Origin: Euborellia annulipes | Lineage: Eukaryota > Arthropoda > Insecta > Dermaptera > Anisolabididae | DNA length: 64,000 nucleotides | Direction of reading: 5' to 3' | Assembly: GCA_023213315.1 (NCBI GenBank) | Contig: JAKCPI010014217.1 | Span: 1-64,000 of the forward strand | Shown: piece after piece, positions 9,592 through 19,931 of the stretch | Numbering within the stretch: the stretch's first letter is position 1 | Layout of the letters: every line of letters begins with the position of its first letter | Position numbers and translations under genes: made by a program | Notes under the pieces: model-generated | What the model was told of the DNA's origin: nothing | The model's input: the letters and a program-made list of their open reading frames with translations, nothing else | Database searches by the model: none

Positions 9592-9945
9592 TTATGGAAG
9601 TACAGCAACCACTGTCATTTCTACAAGTACATCTGGTGCATAAAGTTTGGACTCTACACACGTCCGTGCTGGTGGATGTCCTTCGCTAATCCATGCATCC
9701 CAAACAGCATTCATCTCTGCATAATCTTTTTCGATATCTTTTAGAAAAATCATGACAGAAAGAATATGGGTCTTATCGGTTCCTGCTTCTGCCAATAGAC
9801 GGTCAATATTATCTAAAGTTTGTTGAGTCTGTCCTGTAACATCTACGCTTGTATCATCTGCGAGTTGTCCAGCTAACTGTACCAAATTACCTGAAATCGC
9901 GACTTCGCAGTAGCGTGAAGTAACGTGCAGGCGTTGAATCGTCAT
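9592..9945 (-). CDS. RidA family (YjgF/YER057c/UK114) protein
   Basis: A 117-residue RidA-superfamily protein. Members hydrolyse reactive enamine/imine intermediates or bind related ligands in the cytoplasm. Typical blocks are VQLAGQLADD, GQTQQTLDNIDRLLAEAGTD and GHPPARTCVESKLYAPDVLVEM, where the arginine in PPAR-T is the carboxylate-binding residue of active RidA. Length and motif order fit the YoaB-like subgroup. It is monocistronic. Confidence 0.85.
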   Translation of the reverse strand: MTIQRLHVTSRYCEVAISGNLVQLAGQLADDTSVDVTGQTQQTLDNIDRLLAEAGTDKTHILSVMIFLKDIEKDYAEMNAVWDAWISEGHPPARTCVESKLYAPDVLVEMTVVAVLP

Positions 9946-10102
9946 GATGATGAACCAATAAAAAAAGATGCTTAGAATTGTACTTGATTGAATTAAGCAG
10001 TGGAATTTTTTAGTTGATATTGGTGGCTATAATTAATTAATGACAAGATTTATTATAAATTGCTAATATCTGCATTGAATAAAATAATATATTGGACTGA
10101 TC

Positions 10103-10921
10103 ATGCGAAAAAAAATAGAGATTATTATATTGGGAGGGTTATTGGGAATGACAACAATAACGTATGCTATAAATCCTGATCAAGAATATATATTGTTCTT
10201 TGAAAAATATAAACAGTTGTCGAATAAGAGTGATCCGAAAGGAATGGAACTCTATGCAGACAATGCCAAACTTCATGCAAAACAAATCACACCAGATGGT
10301 ATTGAACAAAGCATGATTATGTCTGGGAAAAAATTAAAAGAACTATTTTTAGAAAATCAAGAAATGCTTCAAAAGCTGGGATATACATCTAACTATAGTG
10401 ATGTGAAAGTGACGAGGAGTCAAAACTCTGCAAAGATTTCAGCGACGAGATATAGCAATAAGAACTGTTTTACAGATCGTGATTACTATATGGTGGTTTC
10501 TCGTGGGGTGGATAAACAGTTATATATTACAGAGGAATATTCTACAAGTGTCCCTCAGAATTTGTGTAAAGAAAGTATTAAGGATGATTTGCCGCTACAG
10601 TTAACTTTTGGGGCCAAGATGGTCAATAAAAACTTGCCTATGCAAGTAGATCGAGAAACAAATTTAGAACATGTTGAGGCCCAAGGGAAAGAATTAACGT
10701 TGAATTATCGTCTGATTCATATAACGTCTGCGGATATGCCTGCTGAATGGGTACAAGCAATGGAAGTTAATGGTGTTCCTGAAATTGTTAAAGGTGTTTG
10801 CGATAATATAAAAATGAAAGAATTACTAAATAAAGGAGCGCAACTTAATTTAAAGTATTTATATAAAGATAATGTGCCATTAACTAAAATTAAAATGACC
10901 AAACAGGACTGTAATATATAA
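10103..10921 (+). CDS. exported protein of unknown function
   Basis: 272 residues with a signal peptide (EIIILGGLLGMTTITYA) and a mature region that I cannot assign. The first third (DPKGMELYADNAKLHA, then TPDGIEQS) resembles the layout of NTF2-like/SnoaL-type folds. Three pairs of cysteines (KNCF/NLCK and VCDN/KQDC region) could form periplasmic disulfides. An AT-rich promoter region precedes it. It probably stands alone; the next gene on this strand is 4.6 kb away. Confidence 0.5.
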   Translation: MRKKIEIIILGGLLGMTTITYAINPDQEYILFFEKYKQLSNKSDPKGMELYADNAKLHAKQITPDGIEQSMIMSGKKLKELFLENQEMLQKLGYTSNYSDVKVTRSQNSAKISATRYSNKNCFTDRDYYMVVSRGVDKQLYITEEYSTSVPQNLCKESIKDDLPLQLTFGAKMVNKNLPMQVDRETNLEHVEAQGKELTLNYRLIHITSADMPAEWVQAMEVNGVPEIVKGVCDNIKMKELLNKGAQLNLKYLYKDNVPLTKIKMTKQDCNI

Positions 10922-10952
10922 ATGTTTTTATTAAAGAATAAATTATAATAAA

Positions 10953-10970
10953 AGGGCACATTTGTGCCCT
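10953..10970 (-). terminator. terminator on the dinB strand, with upstream hairpins
   Basis: Hairpin AGGGCAC-aaat-GTGCCCT followed by TTTTATTAT on the minus strand. It lies 180 bases beyond the dinB stop. A second ten-pair hairpin, ATGCCAAAAG ... CTTTCGGCAT (11040-11012), lies just upstream on the same strand. Confidence 0.65.
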
Positions 10971-11150
10971 GTAATATTCGGATTTGGTCGTCACGCCAAT
11001 CACAGGACGATATGCCGAAAGTAAAGGTTGCTTTTGGCATGTTGCAAATACATGGGTAATGAATATGCGCTGATTAGGTTACTCTAAACTTGGAGCAAAA
11101 GGGAATAGTTTTTGTTCAAAATCCACTCTTGTTGAGTGAAAATTGGCCAA

Positions 11151-12206
11151 TCACCAAAGGTTAAGTTGAAAGTCATCTGCTTGTGTTTGTAATTGATAAA
11201 CCCCTATACCAATTAAGCGGAACTGGAAATGTTCGGGAATCTGCATTTCATTTAATAATAAAAATAAAACTTGGATTAAGTCTTGCAACGACTGAATGGG
11301 TCTTTTAAAGCTTTTACTATGTTGTAATGTTTGAAAATTTTTTAGTTTAAGCTTGATATTCACACCACGGGCATTAAGCTGTTTTTTCTCTAGGCTTTGC
11401 CAGACTTTTTCGGCTAATCCCTGCCAATAGGGCTGACATTGAACCAAAGTAAAATCACTATCGAAAGTTGTCTCTTTCGAAATTTGTTGGCGTGCTCTTT
11501 CAGCTTGAACAGGTCGATGGTCAATTCCTTGTGCATAGAGGTAGAGCTGTTGACCATATTTACCGAAATGGTGAACTAGAATAGATTCTTCAATTTTCTG
11601 TAAGTCACCCAGTGTATGAAGTTGGAGTTGTTGTAATTTTTCCTGAGTGACTTTGCCGACTCCAGGAATTTTTTTAAGTGGAAGGTCCTGAATGAAATTG
11701 GCGACCTGTGAGGGTTTTATTACACATAAACCATTCGGTTTGTTCCAGTCCGAAGCAATTTTTGCCAAAAATTTATTAGGGGCCACACCTGCCGACGCAG
11801 TAAGCCCCGTTAACCGAAAAATATCTTCCCGAATATGCATGGCGACTTCGGTTGCACTTGCAATTTGTTTTAAGTTTTCAGTGACATCTAAATAGGCTTC
11901 ATCTAAAGATAATGGTTCGATAAGAAGTGTATATTGCTGAAAGATAGAATGAATTTGAGCTGAAACTGTACGATATTTTTCAAAATTTGGCTCAATAATA
12001 ACGACTTGAGGGCATAGTTTTCTTGCCTGACTCATCGACATGGCTGAACGTAAACCAAATTCGCGGGCAGGATAAGATGCAGCAGCAATTACAGCTCGCG
12101 GATGATGAGATGAAATGACAACGGGCAAATGCCTTAATTCAGGGTGTTCCCGTAACTCGACTGATGCATAAAAAGCATCCATATCGATATGAATGATTTT
12201 GCGCAT
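11151..12206 (-). CDS. dinB: DNA polymerase IV (Y-family)
   Basis: 351-residue translesion polymerase. Catalytic acidic residues are in [13 protein letters not shown] (D8) and SLDEAYLD (about D103/E104). The helix-hairpin-helix reads [13 protein letters not shown], followed by the little-finger domain. The protein ends in QLNLW, a C-terminal beta-clamp-binding motif of the QLxLF type. It is one base downstream of the GH25 lysozyme gene on the same strand, so the two are probably cotranscribed. No LexA-type box is obvious, in keeping with the unusual SOS control of Acinetobacter. Confidence 0.93.
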   Translation of the reverse strand: MRKIIHIDMDAFYASVELREHPELRHLPVVISSHHPRAVIAAASYPAREFGLRSAMSMSQARKLCPQVVIIEPNFEKYRTVSAQIHSIFQQYTLLIEPLSLDEAYLDVTENLKQIASATEVAMHIREDIFRLTGLTASAGVAPNKFLAKIASDWNKPNGLCVIKPSQVANFIQDLPLKKIPGVGKVTQEKLQQLQLHTLGDLQKIEESILVHHFGKYGQQLYLYAQGIDHRPVQAERARQQISKETTFDSDFTLVQCQPYWQGLAEKVWQSLEKKQLNARGVNIKLKLKNFQTLQHSKSFKRPIQSLQDLIQVLFLLLNEMQIPEHFQFRLIGIGVYQLQTQADDFQLNLW

Positions 12207-12207
12207 A

Positions 12208-12966
12208 TTATTGTGCTTTCACGATGCCTTGCTGCTGTAAAAATTGGTGCCATTCTTTGACTGAACCCTCATAGACATTTAAGTCTACAGGCTTTATCAC
12301 CCCTTCAATTTTACCTTGATTACTATGCTGCCAAAAGAGCCACTTTCTTTTGTCTTTAAGTTCAGGTTTTCCCTTGTAATCTCTTACCCAAAGGGGTGTA
12401 TTTGGGAAATTACCCATTAACACAATATGATAAAAAGTCTTAGAAATATAAAAGATGGGCTGTTTGCCATAATGCTGTTTTAAGCGGTCATGCATGATGC
12501 CAATTTCTTTAATTAATTGTTCTTTGGTGTATGAATTAATACAGTTACTGTCGTATTCCAGATCAATAACTGGTGGAAGCGCATCTGATTTTTTAGGCAC
12601 TGTCGCAATAAAGTTATCTGCTTGCGTTTTACCATCACGACAGAGGCGGTAAAAGTGATAAGCCCCTACATGAAAGCCATGTTCACGCGCTTTGAGCCAG
12701 TTTTCTTGAAATTTTGAATCTTTGTAATCACCGCCTTCAGTCGATTTTAAATAAACGAATTGGAATTTTTCGGGTGATATTTTTTTCCAGTCAATATTAC
12801 CTTGATGGTGAGAAACATCGAATCCTTGAATTGGATAATCTTGTGCAACCGCTTTTTGCTGATAGAACAGACCAAAATAAGCCAATACTCCCATAACACA
12901 TGCCAAGCCAATTCCGATTAAGGTATTGTGCTGTGCTGTGAAAAAGGTTTTAGCCAGTTTGGTCAT
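12208..12966 (-). CDS. GH25 family lysozyme, membrane-anchored or exported
   Basis: 252 residues. An N-terminal hydrophobic helix ([19 protein letters not shown]) is followed by a glycoside hydrolase 25 domain: [35 protein letters not shown] and the catalytic DLE in [10 protein letters not shown]25 enzymes are N-acetylmuramidases that cut peptidoglycan. The helix suggests delivery to the periplasm. It is first in a two-gene unit with dinB, a pairing without an obvious functional link. Confidence 0.87.
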   Translation of the reverse strand: MTKLAKTFFTAQHNTLIGIGLACVMGVLAYFGLFYQQKAVAQDYPIQGFDVSHHQGNIDWKKISPEKFQFVYLKSTEGGDYKDSKFQENWLKAREHGFHVGAYHFYRLCRDGKTQADNFIATVPKKSDALPPVIDLEYDSNCINSYTKEQLIKEIGIMHDRLKQHYGKQPIFYISKTFYHIVLMGNFPNTPLWVRDYKGKPELKDKRKWLFWQHSNQGKIEGVIKPVDLNVYEGSVKEWHQFLQQQGIVKAQ

Positions 12967-13043
12967 GCAAAACTCATTAAAGATGTGAAGCCGATATCAT
13001 AGCGTGATTCAAGAGAGAGAAACCACGCTAAAAATGCAACGGC

Positions 13044-14435
13044 TTATACAGGAGTATTTTTTGGAATTTGCCAGAAGATAAGTGCAGCAATTACATTGAT
13101 GCAACCGAGGCAAATTAAAGTGAGATGAAATGCTGTTGTCACGTGAGCGGCACCATAATAACTGGTAAATACATTAATGAGCGTACCTGCTAGCGCCACG
13201 CCAATACTCATTGATAGCATCATGATCATCGATAAAAAACTATTACCGCTACTCGCATCTTGTTGAGGCAAATCTTTTAAGGTCAAAGTATTCATTCCAA
13301 CAAATTGTAATGAATTTAATGTGCCAAATAAGAAAAAGTGTAAGGCTCTAAACCAAGTTGGAGTGTCGACTGTCATGATGGCAAAAGAGGCAATACATAG
13401 CCCGACCAGCGTGGTATTGATGAGTAAAAAACGTCGGTAGCCAATTTTCTGAATAATAGGTCTAACGATTGGCTTTGAAAATAATGAACCCAAGACCAGA
13501 GGAATCATCATTAAACCCGCAATAAATGGTTCAAAACCAAAAGCGACCTGTAGCATGAGTGGTAAAACAAAAGGTAAGGCATTACCACCAAAGCGGGCAA
13601 AGAAATTACCTAAAATACCAATCGCATAAATTTTGTTTCTAAAGAGCCGACTGCGGAATAATGCGTTTTGATGTGTATGAGAGTGATAGGCATACCAAAG
13701 TGTTGCGATTATTCCAACGACTAATAGAGAGATGCTGAACCATTTTGAATATTCTGGTGAAGCAAGATGTTCTATGCCCAAAGACCATCCAATCATTGCT
13801 ACAACTAACAATATGAAACCGACCAAATCAAATGTTTTGACCATAGGCTCTTTGACATTTGGCATGACTTTTAATGTCATTAATATGCCTAAGATGCCCA
13901 TAGGAATATTAATGAGAAAAATCCAGTGCCAAGTTGCAACTTCAACTAACCAGCCGCCCAAAGTTGGGCCAGCCAAAGGCCCGAGTAAACCAGCAAGACT
14001 CATTAAGCTCATTGCAGCTAAGAACTGAGTTCGGGGAATGATTTTTAAAAGAGATAATCGACCAACAGGAAGTAATAATGCTCCGCCCACGCCTTGGATG
14101 ACCCGGAAAAATAACAGCTCATTGAGACTCTGAGAAAGACCACATCCTAAAGAGGCTAGAGTAAAAATAACAATTGCCGATAAGAAAATATTTCTAACAC
14201 CAAAGCGGTCTGCTAACCAACCACTTAAAGGAATGCAGGCAGCTACTGATAAGACATAGGCCACCACTACACTGTGCATGCGTAAAGGATCTTCATTGAG
14301 ATGATGAGCCATTGCAGGAATAGCGGTATTTACAATCGTTGTGTCCAAGGCCTGCATAAAAAAGCCAATAGAAACCAAAAGAACGAGTAAGCGATATTCG
14401 GGTTGCAAGGCTTGGTGAGTCGGCGTGGCATTCAT
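13044..14435 (-). CDS. MFS transporter, DHA2 family (MdtD-like)
   Basis: 463-residue major facilitator with about 14 membrane helices. It carries the DHA2 signatures LDTTIVNTAIPAMA in helix 1, SGWLADRFGVRNIF (motif A) and RVIQGVGGALLLPV, as well as the motif-C-like GPLAGPTLGGWL. The closest familiar relative is MdtD/YegB, a putative multidrug exporter. The substrate is not shown by sequence. It has its own transcription unit. Confidence 0.82.
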   Translation of the reverse strand: MNATPTHQALQPEYRLLVLLVSIGFFMQALDTTIVNTAIPAMAHHLNEDPLRMHSVVVAYVLSVAACIPLSGWLADRFGVRNIFLSAIVIFTLASLGCGLSQSLNELLFFRVIQGVGGALLLPVGRLSLLKIIPRTQFLAAMSLMSLAGLLGPLAGPTLGGWLVEVATWHWIFLINIPMGILGILMTLKVMPNVKEPMVKTFDLVGFILLVVAMIGWSLGIEHLASPEYSKWFSISLLVVGIIATLWYAYHSHTHQNALFRSRLFRNKIYAIGILGNFFARFGGNALPFVLPLMLQVAFGFEPFIAGLMMIPLVLGSLFSKPIVRPIIQKIGYRRFLLINTTLVGLCIASFAIMTVDTPTWFRALHFFLFGTLNSLQFVGMNTLTLKDLPQQDASSGNSFLSMIMMLSMSIGVALAGTLINVFTSYYGAAHVTTAFHLTLICLGCINVIAALIFWQIPKNTPV

Positions 14436-14561
14436 AACATTTAAAAATTAACGTTTTGATCTAGTGTAAAACAAATTGAATTTAAAAGAAGTAAGTCAAT
14501 GTTGAATACCCCTTTACAAAATCTAAGTGCTTATGAAGGCAACGGTGAAAATAGTTAAAAC

Positions 14562-14588
14562 AAAAAAAGCGGGAGAACCGCTTTTTTT
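14562..14588 (-). terminator. terminator after the LOG-family gene
   Basis: AAAAAAAGCGG-gagaa-CCGCTTTTTTT hairpin with runs of A and T on both sides, 19 bases beyond the stop of the gene at 14607. It could act in both directions. Confidence 0.8.
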
Positions 14589-14606
14589 ATGGAGAGTAGG
14601 GGGAAA

Positions 14607-15230
14607 CTAGACAACAAATCTTTTTGGCATTTTTAAGTTTTTAATCACGTTATAAATTTGATCAACATCTTCGCAGATAATCAATTTAGCGCGGTGTTGA
14701 AGTGGGAGAAAACCCTCTTGAACCGCATGATCTAACTGAGCAATTAATGCATTATAAAAGCCATTGACGTTATATAAAATCATGGGTTTTTGGTGTTGGT
14801 TGAGCTGACCCCAAGTGGCTATTTCCAATATTTCTTCGAATGTACCCAAACCGCCAGGTAATGCAATAAATGCACTTGCTCGCTCGGCCATCATGGCTTT
14901 GCGTTCGTGCATGGTTTCTACCACGTGTAATTCGGTTAATCTTGAGTGTGCTTCTTCATAGTTAAGCATAAAGTCAGGAATCACTCCCACAGCTTCACCG
15001 CCATTTTCGAGTACGCTGTCGGCTACTTGTCCCATTAAGCCAATGCTTGCACCGCCGTAGACTAAACCAAAACCTTGATCCGCAATTCCATGAGCAAGTT
15101 CAATTGCTTTTTCTCGGTAGATTGGATTATTTCCTGCACGTGAACCACAATATAATGCAATAAGAGGTTGTTTTGTTTTTACAGCTGTTATTGGTGAATC
15201 ATTTACTGACATTGTTAATACGCTATTCAT
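14607..15230 (-). CDS. LOG family protein (TIGR00730)
   Basis: 207-residue Rossmann-fold protein with the LOG motif PGGLGTFEE and the family strand GLVYGGASIGLMG. Characterised LOG proteins cleave nucleoside 5'-monophosphates, including cytokinin ribotides, to base and ribose 5-phosphate. In bacteria the natural substrate is often unclear. About 20 residues before the fold are poorly conserved, so a later start is possible. It is monocistronic, with its own terminator. Confidence 0.85.
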   Translation of the reverse strand: MNSVLTMSVNDSPITAVKTKQPLIALYCGSRAGNNPIYREKAIELAHGIADQGFGLVYGGASIGLMGQVADSVLENGGEAVGVIPDFMLNYEEAHSRLTELHVVETMHERKAMMAERASAFIALPGGLGTFEEILEIATWGQLNQHQKPMILYNVNGFYNALIAQLDHAVQEGFLPLQHRAKLIICEDVDQIYNVIKNLKMPKRFVV

Positions 15231-15556
15231 TGCTTTATTTTCACCTTATCACGTTCATATTTCTTGTCTACACTAAGCCAAAGATATGACAACTTTATAA
15301 GCAGATTTATAAGAAAGATTCATGTTTTGTATGGGTTTGGTGAATGCCTGTCATGAACAAATAAAAATGATGAATTTCTATTAAATCTTGCCTATACTAA
15401 AAATTCGTTTAACAACATATGAACAAATATGGGTAGTGGTTGTAGTCGCTCCGTTTTAATTTTTTGTCCTAAAAAAACATTTTCCCTCCTTTGTATGGGT
15501 ATGCCTGCTGTGTTGCCAAATAAAGATAAAATCCAGTCAGCACAGGAGCAGGATCG
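15231..15556. other. intergenic region upstream of the TerC-CBS gene
   Basis: 326 bases between divergent genes. There is a TTGCCTATACT stretch near 15390 and a short CCTGCTGTG/CAGCACAGG partial dyad just before the TerC start. I do not see a manganese (yybP-ykoY) riboswitch consensus here. Confidence 0.35.
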
Positions 15557-17149
15557 ATGATCTTTGAATGGATGTCTGATCCCTCTGCTTGGGTGGGTTT
15601 AGCTACCTTAATCGTTCTTGAAATTGTATTGGGGATCGATAACCTCGTTTTCATTGCTATTTTGGCCGAAAAACTGCCGCCAGAACAGCGAGCTAAAGCG
15701 CGAGTAATTGGTTTGGTACTCGCTTTGGGAATGCGTTTAGTACTTTTAGCTTCGATTGCTTGGGTTGTGACACTGACTGAACCACTCTTCCATATTTTTG
15801 ATCATCCATTTTCTGGCCGTGATTTGATCTTGTTGTTCGGTGGTGTGTTCTTGCTGTTTAAAGGCACCATGGAATTGCATGAGCGTATGGAAGGTAACCA
15901 ACTTCATAAAGAAGATAATCCTGTTCATGCTGCATTCTGGATGGTCATTGTCCAGATTGTTGTGCTTGACGCTGTGTTCTCATTAGATAGCGTGATTACA
16001 GCTGTAGGTATGGTGAAAGAACTGTCAATCATGATGGTTGCGGTTGTAATTGCTGTCGGGATCATGTTGTGGGCATCAAGACCACTTATGGACTTTGTCA
16101 ATAAACATCCAACGGTTGTTATTCTGTGCCTTGGTTTCTTGATGATGATTGGTTTCTCTTTGGTGGTGGAAGGTTTTGGTTTCCATATTCCGAAGGGCTA
16201 CTTATATGCTGCAATTGGTTTCTCGGTCTTGGTGGAAATTATCAATCAGAGCATGCGCCGCAATCAGGAAAAGCTGGTTACAACCACAGACTTGCGTTAT
16301 CGCACTGCCTCTGCGGTTTTACGTATGTTAGGAAGTAAAAGCAGTGGATCTAGCTCAGATACGCAATCTTCTGATAAAGAAGATGTATTGGCTACACAAG
16401 CTTTTGCAGATGAAGTTTTTGATGAAGACAATGGCGCTTATCACAGTGTGCTTGTGCAAGGTGTTCTTAGTTTATCAGAACGTCCTGTAAAGTCTGTTAT
16501 GACTCCACGACCTGAACTTGAATGGATTGATTTAGACGACGAGCCAGAAGTTTTAAAAGAACGTTTAATGTCAATGACACACTCTCGTTTGATTGTTGCA
16601 CGTGGTGAACTTGATAATATTGAGGGCATTGCACTCACTCATAAAGTTCTAAATGGCTTTATTGAAACAGGTGTGGTCGATTTTCAAAAGCATTTACGTG
16701 AACCCGTTATTGTGCATGAAAATGCTCAAGTACTTATGGTGATGGAGCAATTACGTCAAGCGCCTTTACAAATGGCAATCGTTTTAAATGAATACGGTTC
16801 AATTGAAGGTATTGCAACGCCAATCGATATCTTAGAAGCAATTGCGGGTGAATTCCCAGATGAAGATGAACTAGATGCAGCTGCTGAGAGCTTGGAAGAT
16901 GGTTCATTAATACTTGAAGGTTCAACCGACATCCGCCATGTATCTTTGTTATTAGGCCGTGATTTGGTTGATGAAAGTGAACAGTATTCAACTTTGTCGG
17001 GTTATTTGTTATTCCATTTAGGTCGCTTGCCTGAAAATGGTGAAACTGTTGAAGCCGATGGTTATCGCTTTGAAGTGGTGACGATGGAAGGCCATAAAAT
17101 CGAGAAAGTTCATATTGTTTCTACCGAACAAGATGAATCAAAAGATTAA
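15557..17149 (+). CDS. TerC family membrane protein with CBS and CorC/HlyC domains
   Basis: 530 residues. Residues 1-240 form a TerC-type bundle ([31 protein letters not shown]) whose acidic residues in helices 1 and 5-6 are typical of metal transport. A CBS pair follows ([33 protein letters not shown]), then a transporter-associated CorC/HlyC domain ends the protein. This is the layout of E. coli YoaE/YegH. A role in divalent-metal export is inferred. AGGAG lies ten bases before the start. Confidence 0.85.
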   Translation: MIFEWMSDPSAWVGLATLIVLEIVLGIDNLVFIAILAEKLPPEQRAKARVIGLVLALGMRLVLLASIAWVVTLTEPLFHIFDHPFSGRDLILLFGGVFLLFKGTMELHERMEGNQLHKEDNPVHAAFWMVIVQIVVLDAVFSLDSVITAVGMVKELSIMMVAVVIAVGIMLWASRPLMDFVNKHPTVVILCLGFLMMIGFSLVVEGFGFHIPKGYLYAAIGFSVLVEIINQSMRRNQEKLVTTTDLRYRTASAVLRMLGSKSSGSSSDTQSSDKEDVLATQAFADEVFDEDNGAYHSVLVQGVLSLSERPVKSVMTPRPELEWIDLDDEPEVLKERLMSMTHSRLIVARGELDNIEGIALTHKVLNGFIETGVVDFQKHLREPVIVHENAQVLMVMEQLRQAPLQMAIVLNEYGSIEGIATPIDILEAIAGEFPDEDELDAAAESLEDGSLILEGSTDIRHVSLLLGRDLVDESEQYSTLSGYLLFHLGRLPENGETVEADGYRFEVVTMEGHKIEKVHIVSTEQDESKD

Positions 17150-17177
17150 ATAATATTTTAAGTCTAGAAACATCATA

Positions 17178-17205
17178 AAATAGCTCAACTCTGAGCTATT
17201 TTTTA
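17178..17205 (+). terminator. rho-independent terminator
   Basis: AAATAGCTCA-actc-TGAGCTATTT stem followed by TTTTATTT, 28 bases after the TerC-CBS gene. Confidence 0.85.
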
Positions 17206-17220
17206 TTTGAGAAACACAGA

Positions 17221-17688
17221 ATGACTCAACATACTTGTCCATGTAGAAAAGGCAGCTATGCAGAATGTTGTGAGCCTTTACATTTAGGCATAGCAAAAGC
17301 CCTAACAGCAGAGCAGCTTATGCGTTCGCGTTATAGTGCTTTTGCATTACAGCAAATTGATTATATTGTTAAAACGACCGCTTTAGGTCAGCAACCTGCG
17401 CTTGATAAAGAGGCTATTGCAGACTGGAGTAAACAAAATCAATGGTTGGGTTTAGAGGTCGTAAACGCCAAAGAAAAGCTAGATAAAACCCATGCACAGG
17501 TTGAATTCAAGGCACATTATCATGATGGACAAAAAGCTCAGGTTCACCATGAAATTTCACATTTTGTATTTCACCAACAACAATGGTTTTTTCTTGATCC
17601 CACAGTAGATATGCATGTCACGATGAAACAAGCTTGTATATGTGGCTCTGGAAAAAAATTTAAGCAATGCTGTGCACAATTCATATAA
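17221..17688 (+). CDS. YchJ family protein (SEC-C metal-binding motifs)
   Basis: 155 residues with a cysteine cluster at each end: CPCRKGSYAECCEPLH at the N-terminus and CICGSGKKFKQCC at the C-terminus. Both are SEC-C-type zinc sites around an NTF2-like core (YSAFALQQIDYIVKT). This is the full YchJ architecture. Function is unknown. It is transcribed after a terminator, so probably from its own promoter. Confidence 0.85.
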   Translation: MTQHTCPCRKGSYAECCEPLHLGIAKALTAEQLMRSRYSAFALQQIDYIVKTTALGQQPALDKEAIADWSKQNQWLGLEVVNAKEKLDKTHAQVEFKAHYHDGQKAQVHHEISHFVFHQQQWFFLDPTVDMHVTMKQACICGSGKKFKQCCAQFI

Positions 17689-17733
17689 CTTTACCTTAAA
17701 ATACGCCCACTGTTTGGCCTGAGGGAAAGGGCA

Positions 17734-18378
17734 ATGTTACTCACCGTTATTTATATTATTGCGATTACTGCCGAAGCCATGACAGGTGCATTGTCTGCGG
17801 GGCGACGGAGTATGGACTGGTTCGGTGTCGTACTGATTGCCTGTGTGACTGCTTTAGGAGGTGGTTCTGTACGTGATGTACTACTCGGACACTATCCTTT
17901 AACTTGGGTAAAACATCCTGAATATTTGGTCCTGACTTGTTGTGCTGCATTTGTCACAATCATTATTGCCAAATGGATGCGTCATTTACATAACATCTTT
18001 TTGGTACTCGATGCCTTAGGCCTAATTGGATTTACCATTATTGGTTGTCAGATTGCCTTACAAATGGGACATGGTTTTGTCGTATCGGCAGTCGCAGGGG
18101 TGTTAACTGGAGTTTCTGGCGGTATTTTACGTGACATTTTATGTAACGATGTTCCATTCGTTTTCCGTCGCGAACTTTATGCGAGTATTTCTTTTGTGGC
18201 AGTCATCTGTTACTGGGTATGTCAAGATTTAGGATTCAGTTTAGAGTTAACTGTTATTTCAACCTTAATTTTCGGTTTTACCCTGCGTTTGCTTGCGATC
18301 TATTTCGGCTTAGAAATGCCTAAGTTTATTTATAAAGATGATGATGCAGAATCGGCTTCTTCAACCGATGAACATTAA
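17734..18378 (+). CDS. UPF0126/TRIC-family membrane protein
   Basis: 214-residue protein with about seven helices and two copies of the family repeat: ALGGGSVRDVLLG in the first half and GVSGGILRDILCND in the second. The fold is that of bacterial TRIC cation channels, though E. coli relatives such as YadS/YicG have been linked to glycine transport. A charged C-terminal tail is present. The precise cargo is uncertain. Confidence 0.78.
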   Translation: MLLTVIYIIAITAEAMTGALSAGRRSMDWFGVVLIACVTALGGGSVRDVLLGHYPLTWVKHPEYLVLTCCAAFVTIIIAKWMRHLHNIFLVLDALGLIGFTIIGCQIALQMGHGFVVSAVAGVLTGVSGGILRDILCNDVPFVFRRELYASISFVAVICYWVCQDLGFSLELTVISTLIFGFTLRLLAIYFGLEMPKFIYKDDDAESASSTDEH

Positions 18379-18459
18379 TTATGCAGAATGCTATGTGAGC
18401 ATGCTATAACAATTAACTATATTGTCTTGCTCACTTATTTTTTCCAGTAGAGTTTTCTT

Positions 18460-19779
18460 ATGGATCTGGTTTCACGTATACAAAATCTTCCAATTGGCAA
18501 ATTTCACTACACGCTTTTATGGGTAGTGGGTTTAGGTTGGATGTTTGATGCGATGGACACTGGCATAATTGCTTTTATCATGACAACTTTAGTCAAGGAC
18601 TGGGCATTAACTCCAGCTGAAAGTGGTTGGATTGTGAGCATTGGCTTTGTAGGAATGGCTATTGGAGCCGTTTGCTCGGGCGCTTTAGCAGACCGTTTTG
18701 GTCGAAAGACAATATTTGCCTCTACCATGGCAATTTATAGTATCGCTACCGCTTTATGTGCTTTTGCTCCAGATTTAAAATGGTTATTAATTTTTCGTTT
18801 TGTTGTTGGCGTTGGACTTGGCGGACAGTTACCTGTTGCGGTAACACTGGTTAGTGAATATATACCTTCACACGTACGCGGTCGTTTTATTGTGCTCCTT
18901 GAAAGTTTTTGGGGTTTAGGCTGGTTAGTTGCTGCATTAATTTCTTATTTTATTATTCCTAAATTTGGCTGGCATATTGCATTTCTGATGGGCGGCCTCC
19001 CATTGATTTATATTTTAGTGATTTGGAAAAAACTTCCTGAATCTATACCTTACCTGATTAACCGTGGTCGTATTGAAGAAGCACATACTTTAGTTCAAAA
19101 ATTAGAAGCTCAGGCAGGTGTTCAAATTATTCATCATATTGAAGTTGTGCCTGTAGCCATACAACAAAAGGTTTCTTTTAAACAACTTTGGAGTGGTCCT
19201 TTTGCTCGTCGTAGTTTAATGCTGTGGCTTATCTGGTTTGGAATTGTGTATTCCTACTACGGCATTTTCACTTGGTTACCAAGTTTATTAGTGAAACAGG
19301 GCTATGACATTGTTAAATCTTTTGAATATGTACTTTTAATGATTTTGGCACAGCTACCGGGGTACTTGGCAGCGGCATGGTTTGTTGAACGATTGGGTAG
19401 AAAAATTACACTGGCTTCTTTTATTGGTTTTTGTGCATTGTCTGCATATTTCTTTGGACAAGCCGACAGCATAAACAGCATTATGTTTTGGGGCTGCCTC
19501 ATGTCATTTTTTAATTTAGGGGCATGGGGAGTTTTATATACCTATACGCCAGAACAATATCCAGCCAATATTCGGGCTTTCGGTTCGGGCTGGGCATCGG
19601 CAATGGGGCGTTTAGGGGGGATTTTGGCACCGATAGTCGTTACACATATGATGGTGGCTAAGAATGGATTTAGTCATGTCTTTATGATGTTTACCGTCGT
19701 TTTACTTTTGGTTGCAGCTGTAATTTTAATATTAGGTGAAGAAACTCAAGGGAAAAGACTAGAGTCGATAGGCCTCTAG
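18460..19779 (+). CDS. niaP: MFS transporter, NiaP-like (nicotinate uptake)
   Basis: 439-residue major facilitator with 12 predicted helices. The first cytoplasmic loop and helix 1 read LPIGKFHYTLLWVVGLGWMF followed by DAMDTG, a hallmark of NiaP niacin transporters. Motif A is GALADRFGRKTIF and its second copy is ERLGRKITLA. NiaP was characterised in Acinetobacter baylyi among others. The assignment rests on motif resemblance only; aromatic-acid transporters of the same clan are the alternative. Confidence 0.7.
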   Translation: MDLVSRIQNLPIGKFHYTLLWVVGLGWMFDAMDTGIIAFIMTTLVKDWALTPAESGWIVSIGFVGMAIGAVCSGALADRFGRKTIFASTMAIYSIATALCAFAPDLKWLLIFRFVVGVGLGGQLPVAVTLVSEYIPSHVRGRFIVLLESFWGLGWLVAALISYFIIPKFGWHIAFLMGGLPLIYILVIWKKLPESIPYLINRGRIEEAHTLVQKLEAQAGVQIIHHIEVVPVAIQQKVSFKQLWSGPFARRSLMLWLIWFGIVYSYYGIFTWLPSLLVKQGYDIVKSFEYVLLMILAQLPGYLAAAWFVERLGRKITLASFIGFCALSAYFFGQADSINSIMFWGCLMSFFNLGAWGVLYTYTPEQYPANIRAFGSGWASAMGRLGGILAPIVVTHMMVAKNGFSHVFMMFTVVLLLVAAVILILGEETQGKRLESIGL

Positions 19780-19931
19780 TTTTGCCTAACTTTATAGCAA
19801 ATAACTAAAAATATAGAGAGATGAGACATAATTTGACGCTCAGGTGACAGACTCCCTCTTGTGTCTGTAACATAGCCCACTTAGCATAAGACTCATTTAA
19901 AATAACGACTGATTTGGAAGATAAGCTGACT

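Noticed and set aside
15400..15556. Manganese riboswitch upstream of the TerC-CBS gene
   Set aside because: The yybP-ykoY consensus boxes are not found; only a partial dyad is present.
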